A stretch of 64,000 bases of DNA from Hydrotalea flava (GCF_001623405.1 NZ_LUHG01000080.1:26640-90639), one strand, 5' to 3'; counted from the first letter of the stretch, positions 14,586 through 24,080 are shown. Numbers and translations are program-made. Notes: generated by a model not told the origin, from the letters alone.

Positions 14586-15914
14586 ATGAAATTCTTTCAC
14601 ATTCTGATAGTTTTATTCCTGTTTACTTCTTGTGGTATAAAAATTTCAGTAGTTAAAAATGAAGCAGATTTTTATAAAAGCCATAATTTACTTATCATGG
14701 GAAATGACGGTCAGTTAAATAAACACGATTCTTTATATGCTAAATACAAAGGTTGTGAATCATTTACTGTTTGTAAATTTTATTTCAATCGGCCACAAAG
14801 TTATTACAATGAATGGCAATCTGGAAAGATTAGTACAATTGCCTACGATTCTATCAAAGAAAAATTACTTCAAGATGAACTTTTGTGCATTTGTCAAGAT
14901 ACCAACACGACTATTACACTTAAAATATTTTTAGGAAAGCTTTCCAATGACCAGTATTTCATTGTACCCGATAGTAATAATGATGGCAGTTTTTTCAATG
15001 ATTCTGCAATTGTATTAACAAATATGAGTGTTCAACCGAATGAAAAATATCATAGAATTACATTCATTAATGTATCTGGTTGTTATAACAACCAGCTTTT
15101 GCATTTTAAATTTGAAGCATCGGTAAAGGTTAGCCCTACATCGCAAATCCAATATAGTACAATTGAGCTATCCGATACAAAAAGTTACATCGGTAACAGT
15201 AAAATTAATGGGAATAATTATTCATTTCAGTTAATTGAATTTGTTCCTATTAGGTTTAGTCAATTGGTGTTTCAAAAATTTTTATATAGCATAAGACTTG
15301 TGAATGTCAGTCAAAACATGGTTAGTAATGTATGTTTATTTTCAGATACTATATGTTTAAATAAAAAAAACTATGTTTTCAAACAAAAAAAACCTGAGGT
15401 TGGATATGTTAAGTTAAAGCGAGTTAATTCTGCTACATCAATAGATATGAAATGGAAAAGAACTAATCCAACAAAAAATATATTGAATAGCCAGCAAATA
15501 GATTTGCTTAAAAGCATTACCGGATTGTCTTTGAATCATAAAATTATTTTTACCAATTTTTGGTTTGCCAACTGCCCACCATGCATTGCTGAGTTTCCAG
15601 CGTTAAATAATTTGTATGATAGTTTAAAGCAATATCCTGATATTGTTTTTTTATCTTTTGCCATGGAGAATCAAGACACGATTAATAGTTTTAAAAAACG
15701 TTATCAAATTCGTTTTCCGGTTTATTCAATTACTTCTGAGCAAAATGATTTTTTACAAGGCGCTCCCATTTTTCCTGCAAATATAATATGGACAGAAAAA
15801 TGGGAACAGGCATATATTCAACGTGGTGGTTCTAAAGATAATTTGGCTGCAAAAGAATTTTTTAAAAGTACAATATTACCAATTTTAATTCAAATAAGAC
15901 AAAAAGTAAAATGA
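14586..15914 (+). CDS. TlpA-like thioredoxin-fold lipoprotein
   Basis: 442 residues with a lipoprotein signal (ILIVLFLFTSC). The N-terminal 300 residues are beta-rich and unassigned, with acidic DSNNDGSFFNDS-type loops. The C-terminal thioredoxin-like domain has the active site NCPPC (TNFWFANCPPCIAEFPALNN), where Asn replaces Trp before the first cysteine, and a proline-containing loop (GAPIFPANIIW). Partner of plus-arm peptide 4. Confidence 0.8.
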   Translation: MKFFHILIVLFLFTSCGIKISVVKNEADFYKSHNLLIMGNDGQLNKHDSLYAKYKGCESFTVCKFYFNRPQSYYNEWQSGKISTIAYDSIKEKLLQDELLCICQDTNTTITLKIFLGKLSNDQYFIVPDSNNDGSFFNDSAIVLTNMSVQPNEKYHRITFINVSGCYNNQLLHFKFEASVKVSPTSQIQYSTIELSDTKSYIGNSKINGNNYSFQLIEFVPIRFSQLVFQKFLYSIRLVNVSQNMVSNVCLFSDTICLNKKNYVFKQKKPEVGYVKLKRVNSATSIDMKWKRTNPTKNILNSQQIDLLKSITGLSLNHKIIFTNFWFANCPPCIAEFPALNNLYDSLKQYPDIVFLSFAMENQDTINSFKKRYQIRFPVYSITSEQNDFLQGAPIFPANIIWTEKWEQAYIQRGGSKDNLAAKEFFKSTILPILIQIRQKVK

Positions 15915-16027
15915 AATATATAAAAATAATTATGCAATATAAGCTAATAATTTTTTAAATTTAATAAATGATAATGTTGGTTTGAATATCAGTAAAGTTA
16001 TATTTTTCAACCGTTTCGTTTTAAAAA

Positions 16028-16246
16028 ATGAAACCATTAACCAAAGAAGAAATGAAACAAATTAAAGGTGGTGTTACGGGTGTTCCAAGCCAAACTTTAG
16101 AAGGACAGTGTACTTCAACGTGTTGGGATGCGCCTGTGGAAGGAAATGAAATTGGATCTGTTTCTGTTTCAAGTTGCTCTACAGATTATGGTGCTTGCAA
16201 AAGCCAATATCCATCAGCTGTAAAAGCTACTTGCGTTTGTAGCTAA
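16028..16246 (+). CDS. Double-glycine leader peptide, six-cysteine core (plus arm 5)
   Basis: A 72-residue precursor with leader MKPLTKEEMKQIKGG. The core of 57 residues is the longest in the island and has six cysteines (GQC, STC, SSC, GAC, ATC, VC). Unlike the other four plus-arm precursors it has no TGTAGGG operator and no 80-nt leader. Upstream are 113 bp of AT-rich DNA after the preceding TlpA gene, so it may depend on read-through or another promoter. Confidence 0.8.
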   Translation: MKPLTKEEMKQIKGGVTGVPSQTLEGQCTSTCWDAPVEGNEIGSVSVSSCSTDYGACKSQYPSAVKATCVCS

Positions 16247-16254
16247 GAATGAAC

Positions 16255-16283
16255 AAGGTTGCCTATTTTTTATAGGCAACCTT
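16255..16283 (+). terminator. Terminator-like hairpin between peptide and TlpA genes (plus 5)
   Basis: A 12-bp perfect stem, AAGGTTGCCTAT with ATAGGCAACCTT around a T5 loop, 8 bp after the peptide stop. There is no U-run behind it. Confidence 0.55.
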
Positions 16284-16310
16284 ACCTATTGATTAAATCA
16301 TTTATTTAAT

Positions 16311-17815
16311 ATGAATACTATTTACTTTATGACAACAAAATTGTATCATGGTTTAGTGCCATTGCTGTTCTCTCTTTTTTTTCCTTTCATATGTTATTCC
16401 GCTGATACACAAATACCCAATAAAGGGGTATATAATGTTTATATACAAACAGTCTCATCATTTTTCAATTCTGAAATCAAGGCTATAAATATAACTTATG
16501 ATATTTTTTACCCTTTTGTGGCATTAAAAAAGCAAACTATTAATCTTGTAAATCATTTTGCCAAGCAAACATATCGGTTAACAATACCAACTACCATCTT
16601 CCAAGTAGCCTATAATAAACCTATTTGTGTGAACAATAATGATACTATTTTCTTAACACTGAATAAAAATAATAAAGTGGTTTATAGTGAAAAAATCCAA
16701 CACGCTATTTTTATTTTAAATATTTGAATAGGTATAATGATAGTCTTCCCATAAAATCCATTTTAACATCTTTACGTGATACTACGCTTAATTTTATGCA
16801 ATATAAAATTATTTTATATCAAAAATTTCAGGCTGACTCTCTTTTTATTGTTTCGTTTTTTAACAAACGAGGGGGTGATAATGAAAAAATTTTTATTGCT
16901 AATGCTAAATGTGTATATATTGATTTATTGTACAAATATTTTGTGCATCGTTCTTTATCTTTAACCGATGATGAAAAAAATTTTTTTAAAACATTTATTC
17001 CTTTTTTAAATAGCATTGAAGCCTTAAAAGCAACCACTACTTATTACAGAATGGCATTAGATGCAGTGGTTAAAGCCAATGCTAATATTGGCGTAAATAT
17101 GAGTTTTACTGTAAAACAGTTTAAAGATATTTTTTTGACGGCGAATCAATTGTTTTCTACATCTATGTTAAAGGTATTTACTTTAACCCAATTTACTACA
17201 ATTACAAATTGGTACAATACTACCTATTTGCCATTAGCTACTACCATTAAAGATAGTTTATTGTATGGCACTTATAGTATAGATACAACAGATCAGCAGG
17301 CCCTGCTGATGCGTTACAACAATTTTAAAAATGCATATACTAATATGTTGCCTTATAAAAATACGTTATTCATTAATTATTCCGGCCAAAAAATATCGCT
17401 TTCGCAATTACTCAACACCAATAAACCAATTGTTATTAATTTCTGGGCAACTTGGTGTGGACCCTGTATTGCTGAGATGCCTATGTTGGATAGTTTGCAA
17501 CATATATTAAAAGATAAAATTACATTGTATACCATATCAATTGATAAGAACAAGCAAGCATGGCACAATTTTCTTCAACAGCGGCCATCTATGCAAACTT
17601 ATTCTTATTGTGTAGATACGATGGAGAATAATGCTTTTTTGCAACAATACCAAATAGCTAAAGTACCCCGCTTTATGGTGCTACTTTCTAACGGTGATAT
17701 TCTTGCTTCTAATTTTCAAAACACTGCCAATGATCCTAATTTTGTCAATAGTTTGGATGAATTGTTAATACGTATGAAAGTGTATCATGCTAATTTAAAT
17801 GCTAATGATGATTGA
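16311..17815 (+). pseudogene. TlpA-like oxidoreductase gene split by a frameshift
   Basis: Two frames together give one TlpA-like protein of about 500 residues. The first (16311-16727) has a signal peptide (LLFSLFFPFICYSA) and the usual beta-rich start. The second is open from 16691 to 17815 and carries a helical region and a thioredoxin domain with WCGPC (NFWATWCGPCIAEMPMLDSL) and a cis-Pro loop (KVPRFMVLL). The frames overlap around an A6 run at 16690-16695, where one inserted or deleted A would join SEK to NPTRYFYFKYLNRYND. Comparison with the paralogue at 12613 (KKYNEFLNR) supports the joined reading. It could be a sequencing error, a true mutation or a slippage switch. Confidence 0.65.
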
Positions 17816-19035
17816 CTATAAAAAATGGACCTTTCTTACTAACTTTCTATTATTTACCTTTCCTTTCCTATTTGCGCAACAGGAAACTTGTAAACCATTT
17901 ACCATACAGGGTACTGCACAATGGCCCAATGGCACTACCATTTATTTGCAATATGTTGTAACGCCTACACAATTGGTAACAGACAGTTGTAAAGTGATTA
18001 ACCACCGTTTTTATTTTAAAGGCTGCATTACAGAACCCGTTATGGCAACTTGTTCTATTGGGCCGCTAATGAATGCGGTAGTTAGTAATGAATATTGTGA
18101 TATTTTTTTATCGCCTGCTTCTATGCAATTAACCATTCCACGAAACAATATCTACAACCATTCTCACTTATCCGGTTCCGTAGAAGATAGTATTTTTTCT
18201 GCAGATAGAGCAATTCATACCACATTTCTGGAATGGCGAAAGCCATTACAAGACAGTATGCTATTGTATCAGAAGACTATTCAAAAAGCTGTGCAGGAAA
18301 ACAATGCTACACTGGTTACTAAATATGAATCATTGGTACGGCAGTTGCAGGAAAAATTATATGTATCTCTTCAACAAGAAAAAAACGCTGATTCATTGTT
18401 AATTTTACAACATCCATTTTCTTATTTTACATTAAGTTGGTTAGCGTCTGCCAATAATGATATGATGCCTCTTTCCACTGTTGAACAAATGTATGCAGCC
18501 TTTCCGGATGCTTTAAAAAAGAGTAAGAATGGTAGGGTTATTGCACAAATGCTTGATAATGAAAAAAAATTTGCAGTAGGTAATTCAGTTCCCGATTTTA
18601 TAGTAAATGATACTAAAGGTAATACCTATTCATTTGGCTGCATACCGGCAGCAGCAATATGTTTTATTGAAGTTTGGGGTATCTTATTGCCTGCCCTGCA
18701 GGAAATTAGAACCCTATCTAAAAAATATAGATTCACTATACCGCGATCATTTAACAATTATTGGTATTTCTACTGAACATAGTGCGGCTGACTGGCATCG
18801 TTGGGTAGAACATGCCCATTTGCCATGGATTCAGATATTGGATCAAACTGTTATTCCAATCGCTGTAGATAAATACCAGAAAATTCAGGATACCTATCAA
18901 ATAGTAAGCATACCTTCTATGCTGCTAATAGATAAAGAATGACGTATTGTAGCGAAATATGGCGGCTACTATACTTCACCCACTGCTTATATTCCTGCAT
19001 TAAAACAGCAGCTACAGGCTGTTTTTGGGTATTAA
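17799..19035 (+). pseudogene. Decayed TlpA-like oxidoreductase gene (frameshift plus nonsense codon)
   Basis: Its start overlaps the previous frame by 17 bp. The first frame has a signal peptide (FLLFTFPFLFAQ), a DUF4369 domain (FTIQGTAQWPNGTTIYLQY) and a helical linker. Near 18640-18660, at a CAG-rich stretch, the frame shifts by one; the thioredoxin domain continues in the next frame with YCLPC (LLKFGVSYCLPCRKLEPYL). A TGA at 18940-18942 interrupts it within LLIDKE, after which RIVAKYGGYYTSPTAYIPAL continues in the same frame to a stop at 19033-19035. It is the only TlpA-like gene in the island without its own peptide. Two separate lesions make a real pseudogene likely. Confidence 0.75.
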
Positions 19036-19085
19036 ATATTTTTATCACTACATTTTAAGTTTTACAATCCATATTCCCCTATAAA

Positions 19086-19113
19086 AAACCCCATACCAAA
19101 CGGTATGGGGTTT
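19086..19113 (-). terminator. Rho-independent terminator, convergent genes
   Basis: A 12-bp stem, AAACCCCATACC with GGTATGGGGTTT and a 4-base loop, lies between convergent genes. On the minus strand it is followed by a run of T, so it mainly serves the M28 peptidase gene, but it may also stop plus-strand transcripts leaving the island. Confidence 0.8.
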
Positions 19114-19135
19114 ATGTAATGTTGAAAAGGATGAA

Positions 19136-20692
19136 TTATCTGGCATTAGGCATATTCAATGGTTTGTCGCGTAGTAACATATTATCGCGGTTGGCCATTT
19201 CCCAGGCAGTATAAAATATCATTTGGGCTCTTTTGCTCATTAGCTCAAAATTAATTTTATCAACAGTATCAGTAGGCTTGTGGTAATCGGCTAACAACAT
19301 ACCATCATAAAAGAATAATATAGGAACGCCTTTTTTAGCAAAATTATAATGGTCGCTGCGGTAGTAAATACGGTTGGGATCTTGTGGGTCATCATACTTG
19401 TAATCCAGATTCAAGCCCACATATTTTTGATTGGCTGCTTCATTAATAATGGGCAATTCGCTGCTTAATTTATCGTGGCCAATTACATATACATAATTTA
19501 AGGAATCGGCAGTTTTGCGTTCGGTATCTAAACGGCCAATCATATCTGTATTCAAATCAACAGATGTTTTATCTAATGGGAAGATAGGATGTTCTGAATA
19601 GTATTCACTACCCCATAACCCTTTTTCTTCTCCGCTTACCGTCATAAATACAATGTTGCAGCGGGGTTTATAACCTTTTTTGGCAGCAGCACTAAACGCC
19701 TCGGCCATTTGTAAAACCGCGGTAGTGCCTGAACCATCATCATCGGCGCCATAATAAATTTTACCATCATGCTTGCCTAAGTGGTCGTAGTGTGCAGTTA
19801 AAAACACATACTCGTCTTTTTTATCGGTGCCGGGTAAAATGGCAATTACATTGCTGCTTTGCAGTTCATTGGTTTTTTTGCGCATGGTAATTAGCACATC
19901 GGCATAATAGGTGCCCGCATTCATATCTGCCAACTGGCTCCAGCTTTGCGGGGTAGTTCTGCCCAATAACGCAGAGGCCATTGCTGTAGAGATGGAGGCT
20001 GTAATAAAAGGTTTACCTTCTGTAGGTTTTAGATACATGTTGCCTGTTTTTGAAACTGGCTTTTCTCTGGGATAATCATTCGAAACCAATAAAATGCCGG
20101 CTGCACCTAAACGGCGGGCGGCCATTATTTTGGCATACATTCCAAACGGACTAAAACGATTGTTGGGGGCATTGATTTTTTCCATTAAATCTTTGGGGCC
20201 GCCTTCTAATACAATTACTAATTTATCCGCTACATCTAACCCCTTGTATTGGTTAATGTTGGTTTTTTCATCTACAATACCATATCCGGCAAAAACAGTG
20301 TTTTGATAATTAAACTGCCCATCTTGCAATGCATTGATAGAAAAGTTATAATCCTTATCCCACGAATAGTTTACACCATTAATACGAAACTGCGCATCGG
20401 TTAATTCATCTTGATATACGGGATAGTATTGCTGATAGCTGTTGCCATTGCCGGGCTTTAATCCAAATTTTTTAAATTCAGATTCAATGTAAGCAGCCGC
20501 TTTCTTTTGCCCGGGGGTTGCGGTTTCACGGCCCTCCATCTCATCGCTGGCCAAAATGGTTAATTTTTCTTTTAAAGCAGAGGGATTGATGAGTTGTGCA
20601 AATTTTTGTGCAGCATCCTCACCGGTTTGTGCCTGTAACTGCCAGGTGACAAACAGCGCAACAAAGAGTAACATTTTTTTCATCATGTGCAT
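19136..20692 (-). CDS. M28 family metallopeptidase
   Basis: 518 residues with a signal peptide (MLLFVALFVTWQLQAQ). A protease-associated (PA) insert lies around residues 130-270. The catalytic zinc domain follows: HYDHLG, then the metal-bridging Asp in YGADDDGSGT, the Glu pair in SGEEKGLWGSEYY and a distal His in LADYHKPTDT. The family removes N-terminal residues from peptides, using two zinc ions. Predicted periplasmic or secreted. It is the first gene beyond the peptide island and reads toward it; a role in peptide turnover is possible but not shown. Confidence 0.9.
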   Translation of the reverse strand: MHMMKKMLLFVALFVTWQLQAQTGEDAAQKFAQLINPSALKEKLTILASDEMEGRETATPGQKKAAAYIESEFKKFGLKPGNGNSYQQYYPVYQDELTDAQFRINGVNYSWDKDYNFSINALQDGQFNYQNTVFAGYGIVDEKTNINQYKGLDVADKLVIVLEGGPKDLMEKINAPNNRFSPFGMYAKIMAARRLGAAGILLVSNDYPREKPVSKTGNMYLKPTEGKPFITASISTAMASALLGRTTPQSWSQLADMNAGTYYADVLITMRKKTNELQSSNVIAILPGTDKKDEYVFLTAHYDHLGKHDGKIYYGADDDGSGTTAVLQMAEAFSAAAKKGYKPRCNIVFMTVSGEEKGLWGSEYYSEHPIFPLDKTSVDLNTDMIGRLDTERKTADSLNYVYVIGHDKLSSELPIINEAANQKYVGLNLDYKYDDPQDPNRIYYRSDHYNFAKKGVPILFFYDGMLLADYHKPTDTVDKINFELMSKRAQMIFYTAWEMANRDNMLLRDKPLNMPNAR

Positions 20693-20839
20693 TGGTTTAA
20701 GTTAAACAATCATTCATTGTAAACATGGTAAAATAGTGCTATATTATAGCATATTTACCATTTTAAAAAATAGGTATCGAAAATACGAAGCAGTGGTAAG
20801 TATTGAGAAAAGAATTACACTAGTGGTAATGTGCACCCA

Positions 20840-21697
20840 TTAACCCCATTCTTCTTTTTCCTTCTTCTGCTCATCTTTATACACTTTGGCTGCCACCAGA
20901 ATACTCAATTCATAGAGCGACATTAAGGGTACAAACACAATCATCATACTCATCCAGTCGGGACTAGGAGTAATGAATGCAGCAATGGTGAGCAAAATAA
21001 CAATGGCATAACGCCTGCTGCGGCGCATAAACATGGGGGTTAACAAACCAATACGGGTTAATACAAAGGTTACTACCGGCAACTCAAATGCCAGGCCGCA
21101 GCCCAGAATAATATTGGTTAAGTTCTCTAAATAATCGGTAAGGGTAGGCCGGGTTTCTAACATAGAAAGCGTGCCTAATTTAAAATTTGCTAAGAAGTTA
21201 AAAGTGTAGGGCCCTAATAAAAAGAAACCAAATGCTGCACCCAGAAAGAAAAAGAAAGAAACCCAGAAAATGGCGAAACGAGTATTCTTGAGTTCTTTTG
21301 GCGTAAGCGCCGGTTTAATAAAACGCCATAATTCCCAAAATACATAAGGAGCCGATACAATGGCGCCCATAGTAAAAGCTAATGTAATACTGCCCAGAAA
21401 CTGACCGCCGAAGCTGGTGGTTTGCATGTTTACCTGAACGGGCGGAAGGGTTAATCCATCGCCCATACCCAGCCAGTGACTGATTTTGTATAAAGCACGA
21501 TACGTAATAAAATTGGGATTGATGGGTCCGGTAATGATATTATCAAATACCCAGTTACGGTAAATAAAAATTACGATACTGGTTACAAATATTACCAAAA
21601 CACTGCGGATGATGTGCATCCTTAAAGCATCCAGATGATCAATAAAGGTCATCTCGGCGGTTTCGGCGGTTCCATTTTTTTTACGAAAATTTGCCAT
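20840..21697 (-). CDS. tatC: Twin-arginine translocase subunit TatC
   Basis: 285 residues, the usual size for Bacteroidota TatC. The conserved start MTFIDHLDALRMHIIRS matches the TatC N-terminal signature (xFxxHLxELRxRL), and six hydrophobic segments follow, with FIKPALTPKE in the first cytosolic loop region and ITPSPDWMSMMIVFVPL near the end. TatC binds the twin-arginine signal of folded proteins and starts their export. No tatA gene is adjacent. The start at 21697 gives a short charged N-terminal extension (ANFRKKNGTAE). Confidence 0.93.
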   Translation of the reverse strand: MANFRKKNGTAETAEMTFIDHLDALRMHIIRSVLVIFVTSIVIFIYRNWVFDNIITGPINPNFITYRALYKISHWLGMGDGLTLPPVQVNMQTTSFGGQFLGSITLAFTMGAIVSAPYVFWELWRFIKPALTPKELKNTRFAIFWVSFFFFLGAAFGFFLLGPYTFNFLANFKLGTLSMLETRPTLTDYLENLTNIILGCGLAFELPVVTFVLTRIGLLTPMFMRRSRRYAIVILLTIAAFITPSPDWMSMMIVFVPLMSLYELSILVAAKVYKDEQKKEKEEWG

Positions 21698-21780
21698 TGA
21701 TCACGCAACATTCAATTAGGGCACAAAGTTAATGGGATGCAGTTAGCAAAAAACGAAAAATATGTATTTAACAAAATAAA

Positions 21781-21804
21781 CCCTGTAACCTGCTAGCAAC
21801 AGGG
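21781..21804 (-). terminator. Terminator after the CNNM/CorC-type gene
   Basis: A stem, CCCTGT with ACAGGG, encloses a 12-base loop and is followed on the minus strand by TTTATTTTG. It lies 8 bp after the stop of the CBS-domain protein gene. Confidence 0.55.
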
Positions 21805-21811
21805 GTATTGC

Positions 21812-23083
21812 TTATTCTAATATTTTTAATTTTACCATATCAATGCGGGTTTCACTCACATTCAATATATCAAACTGGTAAGGACCGATGATGATTTTTT
21901 CTTTGGGCTTGGGAATGGTGGTATGCTGGTTAATAATAAATCCACTCAGTGTTTCTGATTCTTCATCATTAAATTCCAAATGGTATTTTTCGTTCAGATA
22001 GTCCAATTCCAGCCGGCCGCTGAACAAAAATTCTTTTTCGGCTATTTGTTTTTCCACCAAATCTTCGGTATCGTATTCATCTTTAATTTCCCCAAAAATC
22101 TCTTCTAATAAATCTTCCAGGGTAACAATACCTGCCGTGCCGCCAAATTCATCTACCACCCAGGCAATGGTTTTCCTTTCTTTGGTGAATTTGTTGATTA
22201 AATCGGTGGCGCTCATGGTTTCCGGAACCGCCGGTATGGGCAATAAAATATCTTTAATGGCAGCGGGTTTTTTAAACAAGTCTAACTGATGAATATAGCC
22301 CAAAATATTGTCGATGGTATCTTCATATACAATCAGCCTGCTGAGTTTGGTTTGTATGTAGCGTTCGCGTACTTCCTCTAAGGTTGCGGTGATTTCAACC
22401 GCTTCAATTTCAGTTCTGGGTACTAAGCACTGGCGTATTTTTACCATCGGTAAACTCAATGCATTTTCAAACAACTCATTGTTTACCTCGGCATTTTCTT
22501 CATCCGTATCTTTATTTTGCTGATACAAATGCTCTAAATCTACCTTGCTGAATACCTCACTTTTATCTTTCACCGGCACATTAAAAATATACTTCAAAAT
22601 CCATTGAGCAATACCCACAAAAAATACGGCCAATGGTTGAAAAATATTGTGGAAGAATTTTGCCAAAGGTGCAAAAACAATCAATAAACTGTCGTTCCTG
22701 GCACGAAAAATGGCTTTAGGTATAAATTCACCAAAAATTAATACAATGAGGGTAGAGAGTAGCGTATTGAAAACCAATTTCAGGTAACTATTTTCAATGT
22801 CGAAAAAGCGTTTAAAGAAATTCCAGATACTGGAGTTGAGCAATTCATCAAACAGCAAACCATAGGCCACCAAAAAAACATTCACGCCAATTAAACAGGT
22901 GCCAATAAATTGGGTAGGCTTTTCTAAAAATTTGCCTACAATCATACCGCCGTTGCGGCCTTGCTTTTTCTTTAATTCAATACTTAACCGATTGGCGCTT
23001 AAAAAAGCGATTTCATAACCGGCAAAAAAACCGATGAACAGTAGCGTAACAATCAGCCAAATAAAGGTGTACAATTGATCCAT
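21812..23083 (-). CDS. CNNM/CorC-family membrane protein with CBS pair
   Basis: 423 residues. Residues 1-190 contain a DUF21/CNNM transmembrane block (GFFAGYEIAFLSANRLSIEL, then GFLIGVNVFL-like helices). Residues about 205-330 carry two CBS motifs (MVKIRQCLVPRTEIEAVE and AWVVDEFGGTAGIVTLEDLL). The last 90 residues are the CorC_HlyC transporter-associated domain. The family is linked to magnesium or cobalt homeostasis; the older hemolysin name is not a proven activity. It is upstream of tatC on the same strand but separated by a probable terminator. Confidence 0.9.
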   Translation of the reverse strand: MDQLYTFIWLIVTLLFIGFFAGYEIAFLSANRLSIELKKKQGRNGGMIVGKFLEKPTQFIGTCLIGVNVFLVAYGLLFDELLNSSIWNFFKRFFDIENSYLKLVFNTLLSTLIVLIFGEFIPKAIFRARNDSLLIVFAPLAKFFHNIFQPLAVFFVGIAQWILKYIFNVPVKDKSEVFSKVDLEHLYQQNKDTDEENAEVNNELFENALSLPMVKIRQCLVPRTEIEAVEITATLEEVRERYIQTKLSRLIVYEDTIDNILGYIHQLDLFKKPAAIKDILLPIPAVPETMSATDLINKFTKERKTIAWVVDEFGGTAGIVTLEDLLEEIFGEIKDEYDTEDLVEKQIAEKEFLFSGRLELDYLNEKYHLEFNDEESETLSGFIINQHTTIPKPKEKIIIGPYQFDILNVSETRIDMVKLKILE

Positions 23084-23193
23084 ACCCTACGAAAGTAATA
23101 AATCTTAATGATATGTACTGCATACCATTAACCACCGCCTTTGGTAATAGCTTGTAAGCATGGTTTTATGTAATTTTTAGGGATGCATGCGCA

Positions 23194-23907
23194 CTAATGT
23201 TGCACACCCAACAGTTCTACCGTAAACACCAAAGTAGCCCCGGGCCCAATTTTTTCGCCTGCTCCTTTGTTGCCATAAGCCAAATCGGAGGGAAGATAAA
23301 TTTTCCATTTGCTGCCTATGGTCATTAATTGCAGGGCTTCTTGCCAGCCTTTTATCACACCGTTCAATGGAAATGTTACCGGCTCGCCTCTATCAACCGA
23401 ACTATCAAATACGGTTCCGTCAATGAGGGTACCGTGGTAATGGCAGGTTACTTTATCAGCCAAGGTAGGTTTTATGGTATCGGTACCGGCTTTCAGTACT
23501 TCATATTCCAAGCCATCGGGTAGGGTAACTACACCAGGACGTTTGCCATTGGCTTCCAGAAATTTTTTGCCGGCTGCTATATTGGCCTGAGTTTTTAGCT
23601 CCTGCATTTTGGCTGCATAAGCAGTAATAATATTCATTACCTGCGCATCGGTTAGCTGAACTTTTTTCTTTTCAGTAATTTCTTTTAAGCCTTTCAAAAA
23701 TAATTCGGTATTGATGTTGGATAAGTTTTGTGCTGCTAACGATTGCCCCACACTAATACCCAATGCATAACTGGCCGAGTCTTTTTCGGTTTTCAGTACA
23801 AGGGTATTGGGATGTGCCGTGCTGTGTGCCGGCATGGTTTTTTTGGTTTGTGCCTGTACGAGGGTGCCACACAATAAAATAGCAATAGGAAGGAATAATT
23901 TAGTCAT
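23194..23907 (-). CDS. FKBP-type peptidyl-prolyl isomerase
   Basis: 237 residues with a signal peptide (LFLPIAILLCGTLVQAQ). Residues about 40-125 form the FkpA-type N-terminal dimerisation region (SYALGISVGQSLAAQN). Residues about 135-235 form the FKBP domain with the usual motifs (VTCHYHGTLIDGTVFDSS, GVIKGWQEALQLM, PSDLAYG, TLVFTVELL). It should catalyse proline isomerisation and act as a chaperone in the periplasm. It lies alone, with gaps of 110 and 173 bp to its neighbours. Confidence 0.93.
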   Translation of the reverse strand: MTKLFLPIAILLCGTLVQAQTKKTMPAHSTAHPNTLVLKTEKDSASYALGISVGQSLAAQNLSNINTELFLKGLKEITEKKKVQLTDAQVMNIITAYAAKMQELKTQANIAAGKKFLEANGKRPGVVTLPDGLEYEVLKAGTDTIKPTLADKVTCHYHGTLIDGTVFDSSVDRGEPVTFPLNGVIKGWQEALQLMTIGSKWKIYLPSDLAYGNKGAGEKIGPGATLVFTVELLGVQH

Positions 23908-24080
23908 ATATTGAGCTTAATAGAATGCGATGATTGCATATAATACGTATAACTTTCGTCGGTTGTTTTGTTCACCACAATTTTTATTTCTTTGGCAATG
24001 ATAAGCAACAAATTTGAATGGAAATACAGACTGCTGGTTTTTTATACTGCCGGAACTATGTTTTTAACAGATTGATACTT

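Noticed and set aside
3018..16246. Lanthipeptide or radical-SAM peptide cluster
   Set aside because: No LanB, LanC, LanM, YcaO or radical-SAM gene is present. The cores are cysteine-fixed without a Ser/Thr pattern suited to lanthionine bridges, and the neighbours are thioredoxin-fold proteins.
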